Notes under the pieces: model-generated
The model's database searches: none
What the model was told of the DNA's origin: nothing
Seen by the model: the letters and a program-made list of their open reading frames with translations, nothing else
Position numbers and translations under genes: made by a program
Origin: a virus
Virus record (IMG/VR): IMGVR_UViG_3300044641_003963
Coordinates: 1-36,192 of that record
Direction: 5' to 3' (one strand)
DNA length: 36,192 nucleotides
Shown: one piece after another, positions 6,109 to 12,367 of the stretch
Numbering within the stretch: position 1 is the first letter of the stretch
Layout of the letters: the number at the start of each line of letters is the position of its first letter

Positions 6109-6123
6109 ATTTCGTGGGGTGGG

Positions 6124-6327
6124 TCATTTCTGACACCCCTTTTCAAAATCAGCTTCCGTTATGCCCAAACGCTTAGAGCGTGCGGCCTGTAAGACCTCGG
6201 GCCAACGCCAGCGGGGGATTTTTTCTGTGATGCCCCAATACTGCACAACGGTGCGGTTTTTGTGGCCCAAAAGACGGGAGAGGGCTGTAACACCCCCTAG
6301 CTTTGCGATGATTTCAGCGTGTTTCAT
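6124..6327 (-). CDS. Small HTH regulator (Cro/carph-isopro type)
   Basis: This encodes 67 aa: M-K-H-A-E-I-I-A-K-L-G-G-V-T-A-L-S-R-L-L-G, then R-T-V-V-Q-Y-W, then I-P-R-W-R-W-P-E-V-L-Q-A-A. This is the compact HTH of small Cro-like phage regulators, frequent in alphaproteobacterial prophages (the 'carph-isopro' group). It would bind the dyad in the adjacent switch region and control both directions. The ATG has no ribosome binding site at normal spacing. A -10-like element ends 6 bases before it, so the message may be leaderless. A short protein like this has no cleavable CI-type C-terminal domain. Confidence 0.78.
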   Translation of the reverse strand: MKHAEIIAKLGGVTALSRLLGHKNRTVVQYWGITEKIPRWRWPEVLQAARSKRLGITEADFEKGCQK

Positions 6328-6333
6328 GCTGAC

Positions 6334-6361
6334 AGATTATCACCTGAAAAGGCTACGTCAA
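6334..6361 (-). promoter_or_regulatory. Leftward promoter candidate for the HTH regulator
   Basis: On the minus strand TTGACG, 16 bases, TAATCT. The -35 is 5/6 but the -10 is only 3/6; an overlapping GATAAT (5/6) would give 14-base spacing. Transcription would start at or just before the regulator ATG, giving a leaderless message as lambda cI has from PRM. The leaderless reading is inferred. Confidence 0.5.
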
Positions 6362-6366
6362 CTATT

Positions 6367-6384
6367 TTCGTTACACCTAACGAA
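6367..6384. promoter_or_regulatory. Operator dyad in the switch region
   Basis: A perfect inverted repeat, TTCGTTA-CACC-TAACGAA, lies between the two opposed -35 elements. A degenerate related copy (TCGTTTAGGGGTGTAA) lies at 6399-6414 and overlaps the rightward -10. The 18-bp dyad size suits a small HTH dimer such as the neighbouring regulator. Binding is inferred. Confidence 0.6.
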
Positions 6385-6389
6385 TTTTG

Positions 6390-6417
6390 TTTACAGGGTC
6401 GTTTAGGGGTGTAAGAT
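6390..6417 (+). promoter_or_regulatory. Rightward early promoter
   Basis: TTTACA, 16 bases, TAAGAT. The -35 is 5/6 and the -10 is 4/6. The start would be near 6424, about 20 bases before the first rightward gene. The spacer and -10 contain an operator-like half-site, so repression by the small HTH protein is plausible. Confidence 0.55.
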
Positions 6418-6442
6418 GGGGCCACAAACACGGAGAGAGAAA

Positions 6443-6583
6443 ATGACCAACACCAAAATCAGCCTTCGCATCCTCGCCGCCATCAACAGCGGCATGACCA
6501 TTGAACAGGCCATTAACCATGTTTTGGGGGCCGGTTCTTTTGAGCGCATCGCAGCCGACGTTTACAACGCGTTGCGGGCCTAA
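6443..6583 (+). CDS. 46-aa first protein of the rightward operon
   Basis: The ATG is preceded by GGAG 7 bases away and sits about 20 bases downstream of the predicted start of transcription. The sequence M-T-N-T-K-I-S-L-R-I-L-A-A-I-N-S-G-M-T continues with E-Q-A-I-N-H-V-L-G-A-G and ends Y-N-A-L-R-A. It looks like a compact three-helix protein, possibly HTH-like. First-gene position suggests an early regulator, but no family is recognised. Confidence 0.6.
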   Translation: MTNTKISLRILAAINSGMTIEQAINHVLGAGSFERIAADVYNALRA

Positions 6584-6634
6584 TCCATGATCGCCACCCC
6601 CTCAATGCTAGACCCCACAATCTTGGAGGACGCC

Positions 6635-6934
6635 ATGAACCCGGCAGAGAACACCTGGACAAAGCCCGTTAAACATATCTCCGGCCTAGCCGATGCCAAT
6701 GCAGACCAGGCCACCATCAAACGCGTTCGGGAGATTGCCCGCGGTCACCTGTTAGCCATTCTCTCAGTAGCGCGCGGTTTGTCGGTCGGTATGGATAGCG
6801 GGTTGCGCGAGAAGCTTATGGCGGACCTGACGACGTATCTGCACCCTGACGGGCAAGCGGCGGATTTGATCTCGGATGCCTTTAGCGGGGCTGAGTTGCG
6901 GGCAGAACTCAATATCATGGACCTGGGGGGCTAG
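6635..6934 (+). CDS. Hypothetical early protein
   Basis: This encodes 99 aa from the ATG that follows a strong GGAGG (6625-6629); an upstream in-frame ATG at 6587 lacks a ribosome binding site. The sequence is mostly helical: I-K-R-V-R-E-I-A-R-G-H-L-L-A-I-L-S-V-A-R-G is followed by a second helix with L-R-E-K-L-M-A-D-L. It ends in an acidic segment. The family is unknown. Confidence 0.7.
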   Translation: MNPAENTWTKPVKHISGLADANADQATIKRVREIARGHLLAILSVARGLSVGMDSGLREKLMADLTTYLHPDGQAADLISDAFSGAELRAELNIMDLGG

Positions 6935-6935
6935 C

Positions 6936-7013
6936 ATGACCCACGCCCTCAGGGACGCCCTCCTTCTCTCTGCCCTATTTGGGCTTCTGTTTTACGCGGA
7001 GTGGATCATATGA
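6936..7013 (+). CDS. 25-aa membrane peptide
   Basis: An ATG lies 2 bases after the preceding stop with a G-run 6-8 bases before it. The peptide is M-T-H-A-L-R-D-A then a hydrophobic span (L-L-L-S-A-L-F-G-L-L-F-Y-A) ending E-W-I-I. Its stop overlaps the next start in ATGA. Tight spacing on both sides argues for a real gene. The function is unknown; it could insert in the inner membrane. Confidence 0.5.
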   Translation: MTHALRDALLLSALFGLLFYAEWII

Positions 7014-7096
7014 CATGGTTTGAGGCGATGGTTCTGACTGTAGCTGTATCGCTCTTTGTGGCGGGTGTTGTGGCTCTGCATGGGGTGGGGTTATGA
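7010..7096 (+). CDS. 28-aa membrane peptide
   Basis: It starts in an ATGA overlap with the previous small gene, with GGAG 8 bases upstream, and ends in an ATGA overlap with the next gene. One transmembrane helix takes most of its length (M-V-L-T-V-A-V-S-L-F-V-A-G-V-V-A-L). With its 25-aa neighbour it forms a pair of coupled membrane peptides. The function is unknown. Confidence 0.5.
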   Translation: MTWFEAMVLTVAVSLFVAGVVALHGVGL

Positions 7097-7443
7097 GAGA
7101 AATACAGTGGAGAACTGATTGGAAGGTCGGGGACAAGCCTTGGATGTTTGACATAAACAGGCGCGATTATTCGAATGGCAGACGAGAACGTCCGTCATAT
7201 CGCGGTCACTTCTATCAAACCGAAATAACCGGGGAAACATCCCGTTCTTGGATAGCGGGGCCAGAATGGGACAAAATTAAAATCCCAAAGAAAACCGGAG
7301 CCGGTTTTTACGACCTTGCTATGATCGAAGATGAGGTTTGGATAAATGAACACAAGCCCCGAATTTTACGGGAACTTCAATCGGCCAATGTAGGCATTAA
7401 CGAACTCAAGCAAATCTCCGCAATGATCGGATACACGCCATGA
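7093..7443 (+). CDS. Hypothetical early protein
   Basis: This encodes 116 aa, starting in an ATGA overlap. It is rich in arginine, tryptophan and aromatic residues in the first half (W-R-T-D-W-K-V-G-D-K-P-W-M-F-D) and has an acidic patch (M-I-E-D-E-V-W-I-N-E) near residue 80. The C-terminus is a short helix. By eye the gene has lower GC than its neighbours, suggesting a separate origin. No family is recognised. Confidence 0.7.
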   Translation: MREIQWRTDWKVGDKPWMFDINRRDYSNGRRERPSYRGHFYQTEITGETSRSWIAGPEWDKIKIPKKTGAGFYDLAMIEDEVWINEHKPRILRELQSANVGINELKQISAMIGYTP

Positions 7444-7643
7444 GCATTATGCGTTGTGACGGGTGCGACGGCTTCATTGATACAGATGAGGGGACGGGCC
7501 TGTTTGAGAACGCCAAGCCCTACCGATTTTGGTGCGATGATTGCGTTATGACGGCGTTTGACCACATGGCCGCGAATTGCCCGATTGTTGCGGCGGTCAA
7601 GGTGCAGAACCCCGACGCCTATGCAGAACTGACGGAGGCGTAA
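7440..7643 (+). CDS. Small zinc-ribbon-like protein
   Basis: This encodes 67 aa with two C-x2-C pairs (C-D-G-C at residues 6-9 and C-D-D-C at about 32-35) separated by 22 residues, as in a small zinc ribbon. The rest is helical and acidic. It starts in an ATGA overlap. Zinc-ribbon peptides of this size are common in phage early operons; the binding partner is unknown. Confidence 0.68.
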   Translation: MSIMRCDGCDGFIDTDEGTGLFENAKPYRFWCDDCVMTAFDHMAANCPIVAAVKVQNPDAYAELTEA

Positions 7644-7644
7644 A

Positions 7645-7758
7645 ATGGTTATCAGATCAGTCTTATTCGCCATCAACGACGAGCCTGTAAACCATAAGCG
7701 TAGGCAAATGTGGTTGAAGCTGTGGCGGAAGTTACTGCCGTTTGGGTTTTTTGATTAA
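7645..7758 (+). CDS. 37-aa basic peptide
   Basis: A GGAGG overlaps the end of the preceding gene and lies 7 bases before the ATG. The sequence begins M-V-I-R-S-V-L-F-A-I-N-D-E and continues with a basic amphipathic helix (H-K-R-R-Q-M-W-L-K-L-W-R-K-L-L), ending P-F-G-F-F-D. It could bind nucleic acid or the membrane. No family is recognised. Confidence 0.5.
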   Translation: MVIRSVLFAINDEPVNHKRRQMWLKLWRKLLPFGFFD

Positions 7759-7769
7759 AGGGAAATGCT

Positions 7770-8477
7770 ATGACAAAAGAAGCCGCGCCGCCGAAGAACA
7801 TTCACCAGCGCATCCATGCTGTTATGCAAGATGTTGCGTACATCCAGAAAGACCGCAACGTGGGCAACTATAAGGTTGTCAGCCATGACGCCGTGACCGC
7901 CAAAGTGCGCCCGGTCCTCGTCAAGCATGGGGTCATTTACTACCCCCAAAACATGGTTCACGAGCAGAACGGAAACCGCACCGAAGTGTCGATGGAAATC
8001 GTGTTTGTGAACATTGACAACCCCGAGGATAAAATCGCGGTGCCGACGTTTGGCTACGGCATCGACCCAAGCGACAAGGGGCCGGGCAAGGCTGTTTCGT
8101 ATGCCGTCAAAATGGCGCTGCTGAAAGCCCTTGGTCTTGAAACGGGCGAGGATGCAGACGACGGGACGGACCAGAACCACGAACCCGCTCCACAACCCGT
8201 AAAGAACGCCCCAGGCATCACCGAGGCCCGCAAGTGGGTTGATGGGCACATGAGAGAACTTCACGCGTCAGAGGACGGCGTAGGCATGATGGCAACCATC
8301 GCCGCAGTAGTGGACCGCTGGTATCGGATTAAGAACGTCTACCCCTCACTATGGCAGGGGCCTAACGGCAGCGGCTTGTATAACGAGGCCCGCAAGGTGG
8401 CTTCCGTGTACCAATGTATCCCCGAGTACGACGCGTTTATTAAGTCGCTCGATAACCCGCAACAGGATGAGGCTTAG
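7770..8477 (+). CDS. erf: ERF-family single-strand annealing protein
   Basis: This encodes 235 aa. The ERF signature is present: an N-terminal helix with I-H[11 protein letters not shown], the strand Y-K-V-V-S-H-D-A-V, and the block [20 protein letters not shown], then [12 protein letters not shown]. The family (P22 Erf type) anneals complementary single strands and promotes circularisation of phage ends. That matches the neighbouring SSB and the headful type of genome. The C-terminal ~90 residues are variable. A GGGAAA element precedes the ATG. Confidence 0.88.
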   Translation: MTKEAAPPKNIHQRIHAVMQDVAYIQKDRNVGNYKVVSHDAVTAKVRPVLVKHGVIYYPQNMVHEQNGNRTEVSMEIVFVNIDNPEDKIAVPTFGYGIDPSDKGPGKAVSYAVKMALLKALGLETGEDADDGTDQNHEPAPQPVKNAPGITEARKWVDGHMRELHASEDGVGMMATIAAVVDRWYRIKNVYPSLWQGPNGSGLYNEARKVASVYQCIPEYDAFIKSLDNPQQDEA

Positions 8478-8479
8478 AC

Positions 8480-8905
8480 ATGGCTGGCTCAGTCAATAAG
8501 GTAACGCTCGTCGGCAATCTTGCCCGCGATCCTGAATGTAGATCATTACATAACGGGTCCAAGGTCTGCAACATGACCGTGGCAACGTCAGAGAGTTGGC
8601 GCGATAAAACCTCTGGCGAGCGTAAGGAAAAGAGTGAATTTCACCGCGTCGTTATTTTTGGCAACCTTGCTGAGATTGCGGAGAAGTACCTACGCAAAGG
8701 CTCCAAGGTCTATGTCTCTGGCTCGCTCCAAACCCGTTCATGGGAAAAGGACGGGGCCAAGCAATACACAACCGAGGTTGTCTTGCAGAACTTCGGCGGG
8801 GAGTTAGTCCTTCTGGACGGCAAAGGCGAGCGGGACGCTGGGCCCGTTGCTGACAAGGGGCGGGCGACTGCGCCGGTACACGATGACGAACTCCCGCCCT
8901 GGTGA
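8480..8905 (+). CDS. ssb: Single-stranded DNA-binding protein
   Basis: This encodes 141 aa. The OB fold of bacterial SSB is intact: [14 protein letters not shown] at residues 6-19, [18 protein letters not shown] and [14 protein letters not shown]. The acidic C-terminal tip D-D-E-L-P-P-W (135-141) corresponds to the host D-D-I-P-F tip used to recruit repair proteins, with Trp instead of Phe. The linker is short. It is coupled to the annealing protein (3-base gap), forming a recombination unit. Confidence 0.95.
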   Translation: MAGSVNKVTLVGNLARDPECRSLHNGSKVCNMTVATSESWRDKTSGERKEKSEFHRVVIFGNLAEIAEKYLRKGSKVYVSGSLQTRSWEKDGAKQYTTEVVLQNFGGELVLLDGKGERDAGPVADKGRATAPVHDDELPPW

Positions 8906-8908
8906 TCC

Positions 8909-9439
8909 ATGACTAAACCCGCCGCCATACGCGCCGACTTTGCAGACTTCCGTCAGGTGAAATCACGCAAGGTTGCACAGCTTATATTCGAGGTCCCATT
9001 GGAACAATTGCCAGAGGTTATGCAGGTCTTGGGCTGGCCCCGGCCTGATGGTAATATACCAGTTGGAATAGCGCGCTTGGTTGCAGAGATTGGGCCTGAC
9101 TTGAAAGCGGAGAAATCCGCAGATAAGCCCGTTACCCCATCAGCGTCCGGAGAAGGTCAGGATATCCGGCGCACCTACAGCAGATCACAGATGGCGGCGA
9201 TACTTTGCCAGGACGGTGACTTTTGCCGTTGGTTGTTTTCAACCTACAGCGTGGAAGCTGACGGGCTGATTGATGAGGGCATTATCAAGGAAGGTTCGGA
9301 ATATGCGGCATCTGCCCCGACACTTCTGCGATTTGTTTTGCTGGTAGATTCTCGCTCCGAACTCGACACCGACCCTTTAAAGGGTGAGGCATGGGACAAG
9401 CTGTATAACAGCTTTAAATATAGAGATGTTGCAAGATGA
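8909..9439 (+). CDS. Hypothetical protein between SSB and nuclease
   Basis: This encodes 176 aa. The N-terminal third (A-D-F-R-Q-V-K-S-R-K-V-A-Q-L-I-F-E-V-P) looks like a small alpha/beta domain with the pattern seen in phage proteins that precede DUF968-like genes. A flexible lysine- and serine-rich linker (about residues 68-85) leads to a helical C-terminal domain with F-C-R-W-L-F-S-T-Y. It ends in an ATGA overlap with the nuclease gene, suggesting joint function in recombination. The function is not known. Confidence 0.7.
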   Translation: MTKPAAIRADFADFRQVKSRKVAQLIFEVPLEQLPEVMQVLGWPRPDGNIPVGIARLVAEIGPDLKAEKSADKPVTPSASGEGQDIRRTYSRSQMAAILCQDGDFCRWLFSTYSVEADGLIDEGIIKEGSEYAASAPTLLRFVLLVDSRSELDTDPLKGEAWDKLYNSFKYRDVAR

Positions 9440-9768
9440 TCCCCAAGCTAAGCCCCATCCGTGACCGCGCGTATCTAGACCACCTCCGCACAGAGCCTTG
9501 CATCGTGTCAGGCTATCGTGGGGAGGGAGTGGACCCTGCACATATCGGGACGCTTGGGCGTGGGATTAAAAGCGGCGACGATGAGGCCCTACCGCTGCGC
9601 CACATATTCCACATGACGGGCCACCAAAAGGGGGAGATGTCCATGTTCCGCCATGAACTCCCCGACCACGTTCTACGCATGGCCTTAAGGGCTTTAGCGC
9701 GTGAGATGTACAGAGAATGGAAGGACGGGATTGAAATGACCATACGCAAGGCTGGGGGTGTGAAGTGA
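9436..9768 (+). CDS. DUF968/HNH-like recombination nuclease
   Basis: This encodes 110 aa. The pattern R-D-R-A-Y-L-D-H-L-R-T-E-P-C-I-V-S-G, then D-P-A-H-I-G-T and P-L-R-H-I-F-H-M-T-G-H, matches the beta-beta-alpha metal fold of DUF968-type and related phage HNH proteins (usual form C-x2-C ... H-x2-H). The second cysteine of the usual zinc knuckle is missing here (C-I-V-S). Such genes sit with ERF and SSB genes in many phages and act as nickases or Holliday-junction-related nucleases. Activity of this degenerate version is uncertain. Confidence 0.72.
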   Translation: MIPKLSPIRDRAYLDHLRTEPCIVSGYRGEGVDPAHIGTLGRGIKSGDDEALPLRHIFHMTGHQKGEMSMFRHELPDHVLRMALRALAREMYREWKDGIEMTIRKAGGVK

Positions 9769-9995
9769 AGGCGCTGGAAAGAGTGAAACGCGCAGCAGAG
9801 CCGGGGGCAAGCCCATATAACTGCTATCCGAGTGACTTGTTAAAGCTGCTTGCGGTGGTAGAGGCGGCGCAGGAACTTTACCGCAACACAGCGGACTACA
9901 TCACTCGAAACAACTTGGGCGACGTTCACCATAACCGCGACATGCAGATGGCTCGTGACGCGCTCGCCGCACTGACGGAGGACACCACACCATGA
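9765..9995 (+). CDS. Small hypothetical protein
   Basis: This encodes 76 aa from a GTG that overlaps the upstream TGA (GTGA). Two helices can be seen: L-L-K-L-L-A-V-V-E-A-A-Q-E-L-Y and a C-terminal R-D-M-Q-M-A-R-D-A-L-A-A-L. Between them is a short polar segment (T-R-N-N-L-G-D-V-H-H-N). Proteins with this helix pattern are common as unnamed members of phage early operons. No function is recognised. Confidence 0.65.
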   Translation: MKALERVKRAAEPGASPYNCYPSDLLKLLAVVEAAQELYRNTADYITRNNLGDVHHNRDMQMARDALAALTEDTTP

Positions 9996-10459
9996 GCGAC
10001 GCGGAAGAAAAGCTGACGCTGCTGACTGAACGCGAACGTGAGCGTGTAGAAAGCGCCCGAGAAGTAATAAACACGCCGGGGCATGAATGCGACTGTGATC
10101 TTAAGGGCTTGCTCGCCACCATCACCTCCCTACAGGCCGAGAACGCGGCGCTGGTGGAAGCGGTGAAAGGTAACTGTATAGAACCATTCGGTGATAGGTT
10201 GGCTTGCGTATTTTGCGGCGAGACTTACGCCCCAACGCCGACTTTCGGATGGAAAGATTTGACACACAAACCCACTTGCATTGTCTCAAACCCCACCTCT
10301 GCCGGTTCCGCGCTGCTCAAGAGGCTGGAGGATGCGGAGGCCACGCTGACAGAGGCGCGCAAGACGATATTAGAAGCCAACGCCGATATTGTTGCCATCA
10401 GAAAACGCGCTGAAGCTGCTGAAGCCCTCCTAGCCATACGATCACAGGAGAATAAGTGA
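9992..10459 (+). CDS. Coiled-coil protein with a cysteine cluster
   Basis: This encodes 155 aa. A helical N-terminus (L-T-E-R-E-R-E-R-V-E-S-A-R) and a long C-terminal coiled coil (about residues 108-150, alanine- and glutamate-rich) flank a central cysteine region. That region has C-D-C at 33-35 and C-V-F-C-G at about 72-76, followed by H and C near 92-95, like a zinc-binding C2HC site. It starts in an ATGA overlap. It could be a structural adaptor; no family is recognised. Confidence 0.65.
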   Translation: MSDAEEKLTLLTERERERVESAREVINTPGHECDCDLKGLLATITSLQAENAALVEAVKGNCIEPFGDRLACVFCGETYAPTPTFGWKDLTHKPTCIVSNPTSAGSALLKRLEDAEATLTEARKTILEANADIVAIRKRAEAAEALLAIRSQENK

Positions 10460-11064
10460 TGCACCCCCACTGGCCTTTAACTCCTGGTTCATGGATCAAG
10501 TACGCGGTGTTCGATATTGAGGGCGACTTTGACCCAGACAGCGGTTATTTTGGAATTACAAAGCAAAGCCCGCACGCCAATAGCCCGCAGCAATGCACTG
10601 TGGTCCAAAGGGGCGCTTTACGGGGGAGATGCTTTCACCAGCCCGGACAACCGGCCATCATCACGCCGGGTAACACCATCTACCAAGCCTTGTGGGATGG
10701 ATGCGTTACGGAAGCCGCTGGCACGCGATGTACTCAGTCGGGCGGCATTCCCCTACTCCCGGAGAAACCCGTTTTAGGGCCTTCTGAGGGCTGTTTGGCG
10801 GTATGTCATTTTGATACCGATGGCGAGCCGGTAGAGTTTGGAGAATACAGGTATAAGCGGTGGGTTCACCATATCGGGCAACCGTGGGCAACATGGCCCG
10901 ACACGATCCGAACGAGCCTCATTGAAAACGTCCCGGCGAATGTGGTTATCGCCTACGTGTTTGCAAGAGGTGTAGGCCCTGTGGATTATTGGCGGGGCGA
11001 GTTGCAGCCTGACGGAAAGACGGTGCTTAATGGAACGCGGTTTTACTGCATAGGGAACGGATGA
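10459..11064 (+). CDS. Hypothetical protein, paired with the next gene
   Basis: This encodes 201 aa from the ATG that follows AGGAG with 8-base spacing; a GTG one codon earlier is an alternative. Features are Y-F-G-I-T near residue 31, the run R-G-A-L-R-G-R-C-F-H, a G-C-L-A-V-C segment near 115, and several tryptophans near the C-terminus. The F-G-[IL]-T and G-A-x-x-R elements recur in the following gene, suggesting a pair of related beta-rich proteins. The function is unknown. Confidence 0.65.
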   Translation: MHPHWPLTPGSWIKYAVFDIEGDFDPDSGYFGITKQSPHANSPQQCTVVQRGALRGRCFHQPGQPAIITPGNTIYQALWDGCVTEAAGTRCTQSGGIPLLPEKPVLGPSEGCLAVCHFDTDGEPVEFGEYRYKRWVHHIGQPWATWPDTIRTSLIENVPANVVIAYVFARGVGPVDYWRGELQPDGKTVLNGTRFYCIGNG

Positions 11065-11597
11065 TCTACACACACTCGGGCAATTTACCCTTCCACATTG
11101 ACTGTTATGCAGACACGGCTTTCTTTATGAAAGAGCCGTCAGGGTCCGCACCTGTAAGATGGTTTGGGCTTACGTCTAAATACGGTGAGATGTGGGGCTG
11201 CAATCTGCTGCTAGAATGCGGTGCGGTGTATCGTAACATCCCACCTCACGCTATAGCGTTTAGGAGCGATCCAGAGCCTAAGTGGGGGCCGTCAGATGCT
11301 CAGAAATGGGACTGTTACGGGCCGCAGTTTAGCACGCTGGAATACTCTGCATTGGTAAACCTAGACTGCACCACCATTGACGGGCACGAGGGGTGCTATC
11401 TGTTTACAGCCGTTCCGCTGTTTGATGGGTTCTCGCGCGATCCGGGGCAGAGTAAGGAATTTATGTTCCTGAAACTGGACAACGGGCGCTTGTCGATTGT
11501 CTCGACCGATATGGTACTGTTTAGGGACAAGTCGTTTACCACAGGTGGATGGCCCAAGGGTCTTAAGAGGCAATCAGAGACTTGGCATTGTGAGTAG
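11061..11597 (+). CDS. Hypothetical protein, last of the rightward operon
   Basis: This encodes 178 aa starting in an ATGA overlap. It contains W-F-G-L-T-S-K-Y-G near residue 34 and C-G-A-V-Y-R-N near 54, recalling the preceding protein. The remainder is beta-like and aromatic, with six cysteines. Its stop codon (11595-11597) directly abuts the stop of the convergent Rz gene, leaving no room for a terminator. The function is unknown. Confidence 0.65.
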   Translation: MIYTHSGNLPFHIDCYADTAFFMKEPSGSAPVRWFGLTSKYGEMWGCNLLLECGAVYRNIPPHAIAFRSDPEPKWGPSDAQKWDCYGPQFSTLEYSALVNLDCTTIDGHEGCYLFTAVPLFDGFSRDPGQSKEFMFLKLDNGRLSIVSTDMVLFRDKSFTTGGWPKGLKRQSETWHCE

Positions 11598-12080
11598 TCA
11601 TTTCCCGACGCTCGTAGCCCAAGAATGACAGGCTTTTGCGTAGGCTTGGAGGCTTATGGCGTAGTCTCGGAGCCGCCCACCAGCCTCAATATCAGGTCCT
11701 CGATATTGACCGTCGCTGCTTCCGGCAGGGTCCGAACCGATGCCGGGATTAGGGGCTTCTCCGCTGGGGGTGTTTGCACAACGCGCCCGACTTGCGGCGA
11801 CGCGCAGCCGCTTAGTAAAATCATCACGGCTAGCAGCGGCATCAGATAAAGCTTTTGCATGGGTTTCATCCACTGTGCGGGCTAGGAGGCTATTAGCGGC
11901 CTCTAGGGCGGCGTTACGGTTGAGGGCATCCACATATAGCGCGTTGGCTGCGTCCGCTTGCTTGGCCATCTCAGCGCGCCAGGATAGGTCTTTAACACGG
12001 CCACCGAATAAGAACGCCGAAGCCGTCCAGGCTAGGAAGCCTACAGCTATGATAGCGTATTTGATTTGGGTCGGGGTCAT
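11598..12080 (-). CDS. Rz: Rz-like inner-membrane spanin
   Basis: This encodes 160 aa from the ATG in an ATGA overlap with the 63-aa gene; a longer frame upstream lacks a supported start. The N-terminus is a signal anchor (Y-A-I-I-A-V-G-F-L-A-W-T-A-S-A-F-L-F). It is followed by a periplasmic coiled-coil region with L-Y-V-D-A-L-N-R-N-A-A-L-E-A and a C-terminal domain with cysteines. This is the i-spanin layout. Its role is fusing inner and outer membranes at lysis, so the host is Gram-negative. The o-spanin is nested within it in another frame. Confidence 0.82.
   Translation of the reverse strand: MTPTQIKYAIIAVGFLAWTASAFLFGGRVKDLSWRAEMAKQADAANALYVDALNRNAALEAANSLLARTVDETHAKALSDAAASRDDFTKRLRVAASRARCANTPSGEAPNPGIGSDPAGSSDGQYRGPDIEAGGRLRDYAISLQAYAKACHSWATSVGK
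11654..11869 (-). CDS. Rz1: Rz1-like outer-membrane lipoprotein spanin, nested in Rz
   Basis: This encodes 71 aa read in a different frame wholly inside Rz. It has a lipoprotein signal: K-L-Y-L-M-P-L-L-A-V-M-I-L-L-S-G-C, with the lipidated cysteine at residue 22. The mature part of about 50 aa is proline-containing (T-P-P-A-E-K-P-L-I-P). This is the classical embedded Rz1 arrangement of lambda. The start may be ATG 11869 or ATG 11860; neither has a clear ribosome binding site. It would span from the outer membrane to Rz. Confidence 0.82.
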   Translation of the reverse strand: MKPMQKLYLMPLLAVMILLSGCASPQVGRVVQTPPAEKPLIPASVRTLPEAATVNIEDLILRLVGGSETTP

Positions 12081-12268
12081 GTCCAAACACCAGACCCCCA
12101 ATTGCCCGGAGGGTATGGGTAAGGGGAACCCCACTGATTCTGAGGGACCGAATGCTGGTGATAAACCGTGAATCCGCCAAGACCCCCGGACTTTCCGTTA
12201 AGGGCGTTGATTGCTTCCGCCAACTTAAGCATGGCTGCTGCTAGTTCTTTCGCTGTCTCGTCTGTCAT
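12077..12268 (-). CDS. Small hypothetical lysis-region protein
   Basis: This encodes 63 aa. An alanine- and leucine-rich amphipathic helix (E-L-A-A-A-M-L-K-L-A-E-A-I) is followed by G-G-L-G-G-F and a tail rich in proline, glycine, tyrosine and tryptophan (S-P-Y-P-Y-P-P-G-N-W-G). It ends in an ATGA overlap with Rz. The tail looks disordered and surface-like. The ribosome binding site is weak. No family is recognised. Confidence 0.55.
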   Translation of the reverse strand: MTDETAKELAAAMLKLAEAINALNGKSGGLGGFTVYHQHSVPQNQWGSPYPYPPGNWGSGVWT

Positions 12269-12277
12269 GTTATAATC

Positions 12278-12367
12278 TCATTGCTGCGGCGCTTGAGAGT
12301 CGGCACTAACCGTACCAGCCGCCCGTCGATCTGCGAATATAGCAGGGGAGTACGGACGCCGCAGCAT
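12278..12367 (-). CDS. Possible 29-aa peptide within an RNA-like structure
   Basis: A frame of 29 codons (M-L-R-R-P-Y-S-P-A-I-F-A-D-R-R) starts directly after the stop of the 35-aa gene, with GGTGG upstream. Both ends coincide with a 10-bp inverted repeat, so the open frame may be incidental to the RNA structure. Coding support is only position and spacing. Confidence 0.3.
   Translation of the reverse strand: MLRRPYSPAIFADRRAAGTVSADSQAPQQ
12282..12366 (-). other. Nested inverted repeats, possible structured RNA
   Basis: TGCTGCGGCG at one end pairs with CGCCGCAGCA at the other over 10 bp. Inside, CCGTAC/GTACGG (6 bp, 12310-12315 and 12350-12355) and CTGC/GCAG (12331-12334 and 12342-12345) are nested in order. 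It lacks a tRNA T-loop and the correct arm lengths. It lies between two small lysis-region genes and may control their translation or RNA stability. Confidence 0.5.

Noticed and set aside
5921-6146. Two overlapping leftward frames in the structured leader
   Set aside because: Both are arginine- and proline-rich translations of a hairpin-dense stretch; base pairing explains the sequence better than coding does, though related phage 'ash'-type annotations exist for such regions.
12282-12366. tRNA gene
   Set aside because: The outer stem is 10 bp rather than 7, there is no T-loop consensus before the 3' strand and no 5-bp anticodon stem with a 7-base loop.
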